DNA of 64,000 nucleotides, taken from NCBI GenBank assembly GCA_014621425.1, contig JAANBB010000139.1:1-64000 (forward strand), in the 5' to 3' direction. The notes under the pieces are model-generated. The model ran no database searches, had not been told where the DNA came from, and saw only the letters and a program-made list of their open reading frames with translations. A program made the position numbers and the translations under genes. Numbering within the stretch: position 1 is the stretch's first letter; each line of letters begins with the position of its first letter. The stretch is from Cylindrodendrum hubeiense (Eukaryota > Ascomycota > Sordariomycetes > Hypocreales > Nectriaceae). Shown here one piece after another: positions 11,597 through 23,165 of the stretch.

Positions 11597-12238
11597 AATA
11601 ACAGCTCCCAACTCCAAGAACATCTCAGCGTTAGCCTTTAGACTAACACTTTCTATCATCTCGGATAGATGTGGTACTCACCATCAGCTACCCATACATG
11701 CAGCGGATCATCAACAGCACAAAAGAAAAGCGAGTTCGGAGAATGCCACATATCTGGTACTGCAAGAATTTTGTTCTATTGAACCGCACTACCCTTAGAC
11801 ATCCCACGCATCTTTGAAGTCATCCAAGTAGTTACCTGGAATCCAGGCGATGCGCCTCTTCCCGAGAATGGACTGGGAAACGGGTAATAGAACGATGGAT
11901 ACGCCGATTGGGAACTCCACACCATATTTATCAAATCAACTCCGTTTGAATGATCAACGAAGAGGTGGAAAATACATAAACCTGAACATGATTAAGGATG
12001 AACACGGTATCAAGGCTATTATTCGAGGTAGGGTCACTATGCCCGAGTTGATATCGAGGAAACATGCCCAGACAAGACCCGATAAAGGCACTCGGATTAG
12101 AGAATCCGCTTCAGCCTAGGTAAATAAGTGTCATCTTGGTGTTTACTCAATTAGAATTGACAGCTCAAGTTGTCACTGAAATATGCGTTGAAATCGAATG
12201 CATGGATGAGCCTTCCTCGGAATGAATGAGTTTACTTG
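11597..12238. other. Convergent intergenic space
   Basis: No supported gene. A 90-codon + strand frame at 11850-12119 has no recognisable features and is probably chance. Confidence 0.4.
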
Positions 12239-13343
12239 TCAAAGCCGAAACCAAGTTCGGCCAGGGCCAACCCCTGGATACGGATCTGGGTAGTTTCCCC
12301 ACCTATCAGTGACCCAGTTGGGATAGTTGGGATCCTGTATAGAAATCAATATCAGCACAGAACCATGATCAGCAGCTAGGAGAAGAGAAACCACCTACGT
12401 CATCAACCCAAGGCATTTTTGACCCTACTTCATCCCACTCCCTCGACCACTGGCTTTCTGGCAGATGACGCCTCTTACACCAAGTGCACCTTGGACGCGT
12501 GTCCTGATCAACTGTTGCGCCGCACACACACCAGAGCTTCACCCCGAAGCTCGTTAGTACCGGGTTTTAAAAGATGCCATTTGGATCTAGGGTACTTACA
12601 ACGCATTGGAACTGGTGATCTATCATGCCTTTTGAAGGCAAACGTTCGAAGAAACGGTTATCCCAATCCGAATGTCCCTCATCAAGTGTGTGATTCTTGA
12701 AGTATTCCCTTATAAATGTACCCTCCTCCTCTTTGCACGGTGTACAGATCCACCGTTTGAAGACATCGCAGTCGCACAAGTCATTCAGGAACTTCCCAGA
12801 GACTTCTTTCTCAACCGCTGCATCGCAGGGCTCGCACAAGCACATGATATAGGTGAGTTGAAAGGCAGCATTGAGGTGTGGGCGCCGCTCAGCCCTCTCC
12901 GGCCGTTCGCGGGGATAGTAGCGGCACTCCTCACAAAGGTTGATACCGCATTTCACACATGGCAGGGCACCAGCTTCGTCGCATTTAAGGTTGTATAGTC
13001 GTACTTCGATGGGCTCATCATTATGGATTTTTCGACCGCTGCCCCAGATATAGTTGTAAGATTCAAGGTTATAGGGGGGGCGGAACTCCTGGCGTTTGGC
13101 CAAGCCGCGGCCATCACAGAGGCAATGGCGGCTGAGGGACTTGAAAATATTAGGCGATGCTAGAATGTATGAGAAGTTGGCACGATTGGTGAGGGCGAGG
13201 TGGTAAAGATCCAAAGTCGAGAGCCATGACGCAAGTGTGGGGAGGATCGCGTAGGAGGAGATGATGTCGGTAAGGCGGGGTGGAGTTGACGCAGTGCCGT
13301 TATTGACGGCGGCCATGATGCTGTGGTAATAATACAAGGCCAC
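12239..13343 (-). CDS. Cys-rich F-box-like protein of unknown role
   Basis: Three exons (12600-13343, 12399-12536, 12239-12334) join in phase 0 to give 325 residues. The N-terminus reads like an F-box-type helix set (LASWLSTLDLYHLALTNRAN), as in many fungal proteins annotated F-box-like. It is followed by paired-Cys blocks: CVKCGINLCEEC, CLCEPC, CDCD, WICTPC, and in exon 2 LWCVCGA and CTWCKRRH, probably zinc-binding. The tail is Pro/Trp/Tyr-rich (NYPDPYPGVG). Exons 2 and 3 are essential: without them the last Cys pairs are lost. A start at 13316 (MAAVNN) is an alternative to 13343. A ubiquitin-ligase adaptor role is inference only. Confidence 0.82.
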
Positions 13344-14350
13344 TGATTAATTGACATGATTATTGTAGAGAAAAACTGCAATATTTCATCCCAATGACAT
13401 TGAGCTGCACAACGAGTTGCTGCCTGGGGCTGAGACCTGGCGGAACCAACCGGAATAATCTCACTCAGTTCGAGTGGGTCAAGGCGGTGAGGAACAGTAG
13501 AATGAATCACAGTGAATCTAGGTAAGCACATGCCTGTAATTATGAGATGTGTTTTTAGATAAATTCTGGGCCGCATAAGTCTGGTGGTGAAGTGATATTT
13601 ACTATTCTTACTGAAGATTGGCGTTACAAAGAGCGGCCGAAACCATCGACAGTAACATTTGGTATTCGCACACATCAGATACTAGATAAGGCATAATACT
13701 TATTTCCAGCCCCAAGGAGAATAAATATAAATAATAGGAGACTATTGAAATAATTACTAATACGTATAAGGGAATTTTGTGTAGCTTTAATTCGCAATGG
13801 GAAGCACAAGTTAATATTGCTGGATATTATCAAGTTTCTTCAGCGTGTAAATTGAAATTGGCGTGCGTGTGAACAGGAATATTCATTCTATATACGTACT
13901 CACGAAGATTGAAGAGGCAACTGAATCCTCTTTTTTCTAGCATCTAATTTTGCAAGCTTAGCCCGGAGGAAGTGGTAAATTCCGAAAACAACTTCGTCCT
14001 GCGGCTTGTAGAGATCTCAATTCCATTTGGGCAATTCAGGCACACTCATTGTGAACTACTTTGGCCATTTATTAAGTTCTCTTCGTTTTACACTGAAAGA
14101 TTACAGCGGTAGGTTTCATCCGCACCCAGGATCTGGGTATGGTTCTCCCATCATCTCAGCAAACATTAGTCCCAATTATCGATTGCTCTTGCGCCGTACT
14201 ACAAATAATAGCACACTAGAGTATGAAAAGCAATCGGATTTGCTGGGATCAAATTTTGCAACCTAGGCACATTCTAAACTCATTGTATCATTTTCTTGAA
14301 GGAACAAGTATGTGATTATCGACCGATGAGCTCCATCAAATAAGAGTCAC
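13344..14350. other. AT-rich intergenic, no gene seen
   Basis: About 1 kb between the F-box-like gene and the tRNA. I see no coding stretch, repeat or RNA. Confidence 0.5.
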
Positions 14351-14433
14351 GCCCGGTTAGCTCAATCGGTAGAGCGTGAGACTCTTACGAGAACGCAATC
14401 TCAAGGTTGCGGGTTCGACCCCCGCATCGGGCT
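14351..14433 (+). tRNA. tRNA-Lys(CUU) with a 10-nt intron
   Basis: Cloverleaf: acceptor arm GCCCGGT pairs with ATCGGGC (one G-T wobble). The D arm has the A box TAGCTCAATCGGTAGAGC. The anticodon stem TGAGA/TCTCA encloses loop CTCTTAA with anticodon CTT. A 10-base intron (CGAGAACGCA) follows base 37, the standard position for nuclear tRNA introns. The T arm has the B box GGTTCGACC. A T-rich pol III terminator (CTTTTCTTTTTG, about 14466-14477) follows. Confidence 0.96.
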
Positions 14434-15223
14434 ATTCCTATGTTACAAATGCAAGCATCCGCGCGACTTTTCTTTTTGCTGATTTGATCTTCCAGGAAGA
14501 TAGGTAGATGCTCCAGGACTTTTCTCTTCCCATATTACTTTAAAGTTGAAAAGGACGGGTGTTTTTATTTTGAACTTTTATTTTGAGAAGGTAGGATCAC
14601 GGTATATTATTTATGGTTCATCCAGGGTTACTTACTATTCGACATAGCTACAGTTCAACTTCTATTCAATATGGGCTGGTTTTGAGCAAGGAATCAAAAT
14701 GTTAAATATCATTTTTTTACTATTTGAAGCATTACGAAATAATGCTAAAGTACGGTAAATCCACCCAATGAGTCAACAATTTAAAGCAATACACTCTTTG
14801 GAACTCTAAACTCATTTAACGGAAAGGGAATTTCAATCACTTCGCCATTCCCCGGAATTAGGGTAGCCAATGTTAATCCGCCATACCGCGGCGTTGAGTT
14901 CTAGGTATCTGGCAATTTCCGCGCTAAAATCGTCCACAGTGGTCCTTCAGTCTGCCCAATTGTACCGTCAAGTTCAAGCTCCCCATGTGTCGGAATCAGG
15001 TATACTTCTGTGGGGTGGTTTCTAATTTTGTCAAAGGCATGATGATAATTCGAGAAATTATACGGCTGGCCTCAGCTTCGCGATGAAAGTAATGTTAGAC
15101 GCTTGGACAGGCTCGAGGGCACTGAAAACAGCTTTTGGCAAAGGTTACTACAGAGACCCTGGAACAGATTAATCACAATTAATGTCCGTACTTGTGTTCC
15201 ATCTATCTTCCCCAAACAAAATA
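14434..15223. other. Intergenic downstream of the tRNA
   Basis: Contains the T-rich pol III terminator close to the tRNA and AT-rich spacer after it. No gene seen. Confidence 0.45.
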
Positions 15224-17141
15224 TCATCTTCCGTACTGCTCTAGGGCAACAGAGTTTATATAAGTTGTCCCCGCAAGTCGAAAGGTATCCGGTGCTACGC
15301 CGAATTTCTTGGGGGTCAGGTGAAAGTTCTCCCCGTAGCCACCTGTGGCATTGTAAATGGGCCACTCATCAACACCCGCAACTAAGTTTTGTCAGACGCA
15401 GTGTTCGGACCCAATGTGGCAAATGATGACTTACTTCCGTGGTTATTAGGATCAAGATCATGGATAAAGCTTATCCACATGCGAGTGGTGAGCTTAGCCA
15501 GATCCAACACATCCTCAGTAGCATCTTGGAGAGGGTTAATGGTGGCAGGATATCCTAGGCCCAGTCTGTTGTAAAAAACGTAACCAATCTCTGTGAAGTG
15601 GGTTGTACCAATATACTCCCCTAGTGAATTACAACCAAGAGCTTAGCCAATCGCCAATGTGGAGTGTTTGAGAGGCCACTTACTGGAGGTGAGAGGGGAT
15701 TCAAAAAGGTAAGAATACGCCGGAACTCCATAATTGAACCATGATTGGGTCCTGATGCGTCGCCATGAGAGGAAGAGCTGGTCAGTGTACAAGGCAATTG
15801 CGCGTTTATACTGAGCCCCGACCAGACCATTAACCGTCACGCGGTATTCAGAGGGCAGACCAAGTGAATCAACATTCGGATACAGTGCCATGAGAACCCT
15901 CGTCGTGCTTTCATCTGGCCCAGATGCTCGGATAATGCTCTCGATCTGTTTGTCTGTGCTGATATCTGTACTGCTGAAAAGAGTGCCCTCGTCCGTATTG
16001 GTGCCGAGGAGAATGGGTGTCTTAGTGAAGTTACCGTTTTCTAGTAGAGTGGAGGATAGATCCGGGACAAGATCTCCATCCACAATTGGGTAAAAGCCGC
16101 CAGAGATTTTGGTGATTGTGGCATTGAGCTCACTAAATGATACCTTGCGCAAGCATGCAAGCTTATCATTCTTAGAGTCGCATCCAACTGCCTTGACAAC
16201 TGTATCATAGCGCTGCTGAGGTGCTGTAAGATTCTTCATATCAGTGCCTTCAGCACCGGATTGCGCAATAATGCCACGGAAGAGGCCGTCATCACGACCA
16301 CCAAAAGCAGTAGCGTGATAACCGACGTTGCCACCACCAGCGCTCTCACCCCAGATAGTAACCTTTTTAGGATCACCGCCGAATGCCTTGATATTCTCGT
16401 TGACCCAATGCAGGGCGAGACGCTGGTCTTTGAGACCGAGATTGGCGACGCCGGCGTCAAGGATATCTTGGGAAGCCATAAAGCCCCAGAAAGAAAGACG
16501 ATCTAGGGATGAAGTTAGTACTGCGCTTATATGGAGTCAAAGCATGGGATAACAAGCTAAGGGAATACGTACAGTCAACGGAAACACCTATGAATGGCTT
16601 GCCAGCATTGACAGATTCCTCGACAATAAAGCTCAAATTGTAGACAGCGTTTGCGCTGTAGTCTTGCGACCAGCCACCGCCGTGAATGAACACACCGACA
16701 GGGAGGAGCTTAGCATTCTTCTTGCCCTCAGATTTGGTAGGTTTGACGATGTTCAGTGTCAGGCAGTCTTCGCTTAGGGTGAATGGCCATGCGGCGCTGT
16801 TCTAGAATGGGCGACTCGTGTGAGCAAGAGATGGCAGACTGAGGAAGTATAACGAGGATATATCTTACCCCATACCCGACGCAAGAATCAGCATACTCGG
16901 TAGCACTTCGCTTTTTAAAGGTTGTGTTCAAGCTCTGAGGATTCCGGAGGCGGAGATCTCCAACAGGGGGTTGAGCATAGGGGATGCCGAGAAAAAGGTC
17001 CTGATCGTACGAGGCTACGTGTTTGCCTTCATAGGTACCGTTCTTTACCTTGATAGTAGGTGGTATATTGTGCGCCCCGACACAAAACACGCTTTGGAGT
17101 AGAGGGAGAGCTGCAAGAGCAAGTTTTAGGTATGGTGCCAT
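15224..17141 (-). CDS. Secreted type-B carboxylesterase/lipase
   Basis: An alpha/beta-hydrolase that cleaves carboxylic esters outside the cell. Five exons (16869-17141, 16573-16801, 15684-16502, 15435-15620, 15224-15381) give 554 residues, normal for the family. The N-terminus is a signal peptide (hydrophobic run LALAALPLLQSVFCVGAHN). Visible landmarks are the LGIPYAQPPVGDLR block, oxyanion-hole FIHGGGW, nucleophile elbow GESAGGG (Ser about 221), acid-region TNTDEGTLF, and GTTHFTEIGYVF with the likely catalytic His. All three catalytic positions appear present. Several N-x-S/T glycosylation sites occur. It is followed upstream by a GH43 gene on the same strand, so the pair may act on esterified plant polysaccharide, but that is inference. 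Confidence 0.94.
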
Positions 17142-18086
17142 GGTCGGATGCCCAGTCTTGAATCATCCCTCTAACAAAGAGTGGTGAGCAATGGAACTAC
17201 AAGGCAAGGAGGCGATCGTTATCTTTAAATCTATCATCTCCTGAATAATGACCTGAAGACTCAGCGGTCAAACATGAAGCAAGTGATCAAATCACCCATT
17301 TAGGACATTGCAAGCGCTCCAGGGATTGTATGTGGCCCTCATCTATTTAGCCGGGTCAATAACTCCCTGTCATAAACCTGTGCTGCTCATCCATTCATTA
17401 TTGATCGTCAGGCCAAGTCCGGGGCACTTGAGCTAAGTCGGCCTAAGCTTGTGGAGAAGAAGGCAACTTATGTGCGGGGAGCCGGCAAAATGCGTGAGGC
17501 CTGGGCCAGTAGTAGTGATACGGCTCTCGGTGAGGGTCCTTCCCCACAGATTCCCCAGAGATCCCCCGGGCGTTGTTGGATCGCCGTATAGCCAGCATTT
17601 TTAAGGGTGTAGCTGGCCGTGTAACCCGTACCTGCAGTTACGCGAATGAACCTGGTTACCTAGAATAATTAAGTTACGTTTCGATTTATTTGGAATCATT
17701 CTGGATGTAGTCTCAAATCCGCCTGACGATTTAAACTCACTGTTTTTTGATACCTCGCTTAATATGCCATTCCATGCCTGCCCCCGCGCCTTCGGCCGTT
17801 CCGATTGAGGAGCACCGTAAATTAGCGAATGATCTCATATGAACCACCCTTGTCAGTTATTGATCCACATTATAACGAAATACCCCATGGGGAAAGAAGT
17901 GCCTCAGATTGCTTAATTCAGTTGAGTGCCATGGCCAGTGGGGCAGTCCCTGTCACGAAATGTAAACCTACAGAACGATCGCCTCGTAACATACGATTCG
18001 GGCGGCCGGGCTCCCAGTAATTTCGGGTGACACCGTATGATATGGTTGGATAGCAGTTGGAAATATCTATTGTAGAAGAATGACCC
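17142..18086. other. Carboxylesterase promoter and GH43 3' flank
   Basis: No gene seen in ~945 bases. Confidence 0.45.
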
Positions 18087-19744
18087 TTAAAACTGACTAA
18101 ACTCCGTAACCAGAATAGAACCACCAAGAGCCTGTGTAGCATAGTTGTATATTGCCCAACGGTATCCAGGGAAAAACTCCCACCCTGAACTAAGGTTGAA
18201 CTCTGAGCCCATCGGTGTGAATGTGACACCGTCAGCGCTATACGAGAATGACCCCTTCTTTGTGCCGCTTGCTTGGAAGTCCATCGTCCCCCGAAGCCAA
18301 ATTTTGTCCTGGTAGATGGCGGCTGTTGCAGAAATTCTACCGAGACTTTCCGTCTCCCAGGATTTATTGAGTTTCATCCCTTCTCTCATAACGATTTCAT
18401 AGCTATCCCCGGAGCGTTCAACGCCGATAGAAGCGCTCTCGTCCCGGAAAGCAGCAAGGCCACAGCGATCGCCGCTGGTCATTTGCGAAAGGTTGATGGC
18501 GATAATCGCCACGGGGTACGTGCCATGGCCGCGACGTGTGAGGGTGTTGCGGGCATTGAAGAGGTCCTCGGTTACCGTAGTGGTGAAAAGCGTGAGGCCA
18601 TTATCAACGTTGAATCTTGTCTCATCCGGATTGTGGTTCCATTCCCACGCAACTCCAAGCTCATTCCCTTCGAACCTATCAGTTCCAGTCCATGGTGTGA
18701 CATCCCCATCCTCAGGAAGTGGGTTAGGATAAGACGATGACCACCCGCCATCCACTGTAGACAAGATCGGGAATCCGTCAGAACCCCATTCAATAGGAGC
18801 GAGAACAGGCATGCGGCCAGCTGGATAAGCCCAGGTAAAAGACATAAAGTACCAGTTGTTATTTGGAGTCTGAATCAAGCTTCCTTGGTGTGGGGAGCCT
18901 CCTCCTTGAACTGGAGAAGAGACATATTTCCCCAGTAGCTTGCTGGTCCATTCTCCGTAGATAGAATCCGACTTCCAGATGTAGGTTGATTGATTGTCTG
19001 GTGAATCATTCAAAATGTAGTAGGTGCCATCCTTCTTATAGAGGCGATTTCCTTCAAGATGACCAGCTTCATCGGGTGCGGTAAGGACCTGTTGGGTAGA
19101 CACTTGAGAAAGGCCTTCATCATCCAGTTCGGCAATCATAATATCGTTTACACCATAGACCACATACATCTTGTCATCATCGTCAATATGGAGGCCGCAG
19201 TCATAGTAACAGGTGTCAATGACTGAAGCCATAGTCCAAGGACCACTTGCTTCTGGGGCAGTGTAGACATAAGACTTTCCAAATTCAATGCAGCCAATCC
19301 AGTACCATAGCCCATTGGAAGGTCGATAACGAAGAGTAGAAGCCCACGTTCCCTTTATGTAGGCATTGCTACCCGACATGTTGTAGTGAGGTGACCAGTT
19401 CAAAGAGGGAACGGAATGGCCGATGATTTCCCAGTTCACAAGATCATTGGATCTAAGGACAGGCGCCCCAGGAGAGTAGTGCATGTTTGAAGCCGAAAAG
19501 TAGTAGGCTTCGTCGGGACCACGGAAGACGTCGTTGTCTGGATAATCGGCATAGATAACCGGATTTTCAAAGGCGTCTTGTCGTTGATAATTCGAAACTG
19601 GAGTTGAGTTAGCAGTTGATAGTAGCTCAAATATGATAGGGATACCGACTTACCATGCTTTGATAGTGGATTGGCTAGAATAAGCGACGAAAGGCTCACA
19701 ATCATGAACCAAATTGAAGAAGTTCGAAACATCCTGGAATTCAT
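18087..19744 (-). CDS. Secreted GH43-family glycosidase (xylosidase/arabinofuranosidase type)
   Basis: Exons 19654-19744 and 18087-19597 give 533 residues. The N-terminus is a signal peptide (IWFMIVSLSSLILA). The five-bladed propeller begins at NPVIYADYPDNDVF with a candidate catalytic base Asp. The middle Asp lies in the GLHIDDDDKMYVVYG strand, and the acid Glu in HLEGNRLYKKDGTYYI. QGSLIQTPNNNWYFMSF is also typical. From about residue 330 a beta-sandwich domain follows, like the C-terminal concanavalin-like domain of GH43 beta-xylosidases. Likely substrates are xylo- or arabino-oligosaccharides from plant cell wall. The exact specificity cannot be told. Start 19732 (MFRTSS) is an alternative. 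Confidence 0.92.
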
Positions 19745-21590
19745 GGGAAAATATGGATAATTGATAGGCCAGGAAGGTGGATTCTCATTATTTGTCGAAG
19801 GAATGAGCGACATCTTATATGTCTCGCGGGAATGTCAAATTTGTCACTGCCAAGCCTATGATAGCGTCCTAAGCAGTAACGTATCACCGAGGAACGATAT
19901 CATGTGCCATTGGCCTTTTGCCGGCTGTACAAGAAACCTAGCTGGACCACGGCGGGCCAACAACCGACCGCTCAGATAGGGTGCACTCAATTAGGTCACC
20001 GGCTAATCAGCCTCGTCAAACGAAGCTTCTATGCATCTGAGAGGAAATTATTGGCGATTTCCGCTTGACTTGGATTTGAATTGTTGGCACGGGTTGAACC
20101 TGAATCATGGTTTCGGGTAAATCTGCATTGGCAAGGAATGATATGGTGGGGAAGTGTGTGGGGTGTGGGGTATTTGGGTTGCAATCACTTTGCAATCGAA
20201 TGTTCGTCAACTGTGACTGTCCACTTTGCAGGCTAAAAGACCGCGGGAAACTTTGAAGATTCATATAATAAATACTATGGGTTAAATGAAACGAGAACAT
20301 GAGTTCCACCTTTGGGCGGAGCAGTGCGTAGAAGTATTGCCCCATTCTGAGCTCATCGCTGAATTTGAAGTGATTGATGTCGATCAGTTTTTCCAGCGCG
20401 GCTTTGCGCCTGGCTCGGAAAGACTTTTTCCAACGAATCGGAAACCAAATGTTATAACGAGTGAAAATAACCCATTGAGCATGGTTGTTGGAAACCCCAC
20501 TCGCCGGATACTCTTATGCCCTTTACGGTCGTTAACACGGAATCTACCTTCCGTTCCTCCATATGTGCCGCACAGGAACCACGAATGCAGATTCAGGGTA
20601 GGATTTGTTACTATTATTGCATCGTCTACCTATAAGAACCAGAATAATGGAGCGGAAAAAATACATCCCTAAATGTTAGAGGGTTATTGCAATCTGTTCC
20701 TCCTATATTTGGTACCAATAGTCCAATTCACTCTGGCTATGCTGACGAGGTTATTATTATAAGTAATCAACCCTTTTAGGCTGTATGCTTCTCGCTGTTG
20801 TATTTCTTGCGTACATCCATGCCAATTGTTGAATAACAACACTCCTATTAACTTCTATTGTTGATGGGGAAATACTATTGTTGATTTTGATAATTCCCAA
20901 CCGTTTCCCAAAAGTGATACGAGAACATCCAAGGTGGCATTGAGGTCTGGATAAATTACCAATACTTCAGAAAATACTACTATACCTAATTAAATCTTGG
21001 CGGACTTCTCCACTCCCGTACTAATAGGTCTCATCTATTCAGCCTATCTACCCCGGTATGGTCACATGCCATTTAGGCTATGAAATGCACACTGACCCAG
21101 CTACATATTGGAAATGGGAATGGTGATCCTTCAAGCTATTTATTTCTGTTTGCTTTGTGTATTGGCACTGAGAAACGACCTATTCATATCCCAAGCCAAA
21201 CCTGTCCCAGCCATCTAACGAGGAATAGCGGAGTCAAGTGGCAAGACAAAGGATGGGAGCACTTATCTGCTAATTTCTTTTTTGGAAGATGGGTATCAAG
21301 CAAGGAACTTGGCCCTGACGGCGATTTACAAGGCTTGCAATTTTTAATGTTCAATGTTTATATGCTGCACATGGATCCGGCGCGACTGTGGTGAGATGGT
21401 ATTTTGAAGGTTGGGTTCACTGTTTTCAGGCCTGTTTGCATTAAGTAATGTGGTGGATATCTGGCAGAGATCCGACTTGTTAACAAAGACTCCAGATTGA
21501 TACCGAAGCTCAATCACGGAGTATTGAATTGCTGTGCTGCAAAAAAGAGTCTTGTTAAGTCGGATTCAAGTAATTTTTTTTAGCTCCGCA
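19745..21590. other. Intergenic, GH43 promoter side and spacer
   Basis: No supported gene in ~1.8 kb. A minus-strand frame around 20280-20460 has protein-like composition (KKSFRARRKAALEKL, then FSDELRMGQYFYALL) but is short and unrecognised. It may be a relic. Confidence 0.35.
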
Positions 21591-21608
21591 GACCTCCGAT
21601 CGGAGGTC
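21591..21608. promoter_or_regulatory. Perfect 18-bp palindrome with everted CCG-AT-CGG core
   Basis: GACCTCCGATCGGAGGTC is its own reverse complement. It contains CCG and CGG half-sites spaced by 2 bases, a layout bound by Zn2Cys6 dimers. It lies ~230 bases before the deaminase-like ATG, inside a GC-rich block (about 21585-21670) in otherwise AT-rich DNA. Which protein binds it is unknown. Confidence 0.5.
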
Positions 21609-21818
21609 GCCGCGCCGCCGCCGGCGAATAGCCGAGGAGGCGTCCGTGAACGCGACGGACAGCTCCGATAAGATTGCGAACGCCGCCATCGGGCACGATA
21701 AAAAGATACGGCGTCCAACGGTATATCTTAAACCAACCTCCCCCTCCTCTTTCAATCTCCAAATCAATTCGGTTATCACATGCTAGGCAAGGATCACTTT
21801 TCCCACCCCGACGCCACC

Positions 21819-22478
21819 ATGACGTCCAAGTCTCCTGAAGATACTCTAGTCGCTCTTCTCCATACGATCGAATTTGACATTATCCCACTTACTCGCGCCG
21901 GCGTCTCCTCCGGTAGCAAGCTCTTTGGCGCTGCCATCTTGTCCTCCTCAACACTTGAGCCCTACACCGTCTCGACCAATAACGAGCGCGTCTCTCCTCT
22001 GCTTCATGGAGAGATCAACTGCATCCAGCAGTTCTACACTGTATCTTTCCCTGACGCCAGTACACGACCCAGCCCGCGCGAGGATTGCGTCTTCCTGGCG
22101 ACGCATGAGCCTTGCAGTTTGTGCCTAAGTGGTATCACATGGTCGGGATTTAAGGAATTGTATTTCCTGTTCACCTATGAGGATAGTCGCGATCGATTTG
22201 CCATTCCTTATGACATCGACATCCTCGAGGAAGTGTTTCGGGTGCGGGCGGCTGACGAGGGAGACGAGGCGTTGAAAGGCAGGGCGTTGTATAACAAAGT
22301 CAACAAGTTCTTTACGGCCCAGAGTCTGAGCGACTTGGTAGGGCGAGTGGAGGATACCAAAAGACGAGAAGAGTTGAAGTCGGAGGTGGAGAGGATCAAG
22401 GGATTGTATGACGGGTTGAGCGAAGTGTACCAGGAGGGCAAAAAGAAGGGGGCTGACAGTGCAAGCACCTGGAAGTAG
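21819..22478 (+). CDS. Cytidine/deoxycytidylate deaminase-like zinc protein
   Basis: A single-exon protein of 219 residues. It carries the zinc-dependent deaminase signature: LLHGEINC (His ligand and catalytic Glu) and HEPCSLC (the two Cys ligands). A conserved hydrophobic core SGSKLFGAAIL precedes them. The C-terminal third is helical and charged. The family deaminates cytosine- or guanine-type bases or nucleotides, and the actual substrate is unclear. An in-frame ATG lies at 21780, but 21819 sits in a CACCATGA context and gives the length usual for fungal relatives. A palindrome upstream (21591-21608) may control it. Confidence 0.88.
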   Translation: MTSKSPEDTLVALLHTIEFDIIPLTRAGVSSGSKLFGAAILSSSTLEPYTVSTNNERVSPLLHGEINCIQQFYTVSFPDASTRPSPREDCVFLATHEPCSLCLSGITWSGFKELYFLFTYEDSRDRFAIPYDIDILEEVFRVRAADEGDEALKGRALYNKVNKFFTAQSLSDLVGRVEDTKRREELKSEVERIKGLYDGLSEVYQEGKKKGADSASTWK

Positions 22479-23165
22479 CCGAATCTCAAACCGAGAGTGT
22501 CACATTTATTATTTCCTGGCTTGTTATTCGTCTTGGCCGAGAATTGCGAGATCAGCAGAGCCCTTGAGACTTCCTCTCCCTTTGCTAAGTTAAAGTGGCG
22601 AGGGTGTAGTAGTAGGGCACACCATATGAACGACCACAAAGATAGCCTCCATTGAATTCCCCTCCTCTGAATCAGAGGACCGCCTTCTGTGCCATGAAGG
22701 TGTATGGACAATCGGGACTAGGTCGAGCTCTCACCGATTGTCTTGGTGCCCGGGCCGGGGCTGGGCCAAGACTCGGGCCGGTGCAACCGATGACACCCAA
22801 ATGGTTCGTCCCAGAGGAGTTAACACTCGCCGACATGCTAGTGTTTATGGAAGTCGCTGACACTTAGCGTGGCGGGGTACCACAATATTATCGCTATTTG
22901 GAGGACTTTGTGGGGAAGTACTAATACCGGGAGTTGGCCGTTACGCCTTACAGCGACAGGACCCACCGTTCGGAAGGCCTAAAGGCGCAAAAACAATAAA
23001 TTTAAAGCAAGTAGGCCTTGAACCCTAGGCCTTGAAACCCTTGGCCCGGAACCTCATGTATATAAATTCTTCAATCGATCAACCTTTTTCTCTCATTCTA
23101 TCCAACCCAACCCTTCTCTAATATTTTCCAAACACTTCTCTTGTCCTTAAATATTCTAAGCCATT
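22479..23165 (+). promoter_or_regulatory. Promoter region of the MCT-type MFS gene
   Basis: A TATA box TATATAAAT lies at 23059-23067, about 100 bases before the ATG. CCTAGGCCTTGAA-type sequence is repeated in tandem at about 23010-23040. At 22694-22864 a frame includes MTPKWFVPEELTLADML; it looks protein-like but is short and unrecognised, possibly a relic. Confidence 0.45.
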
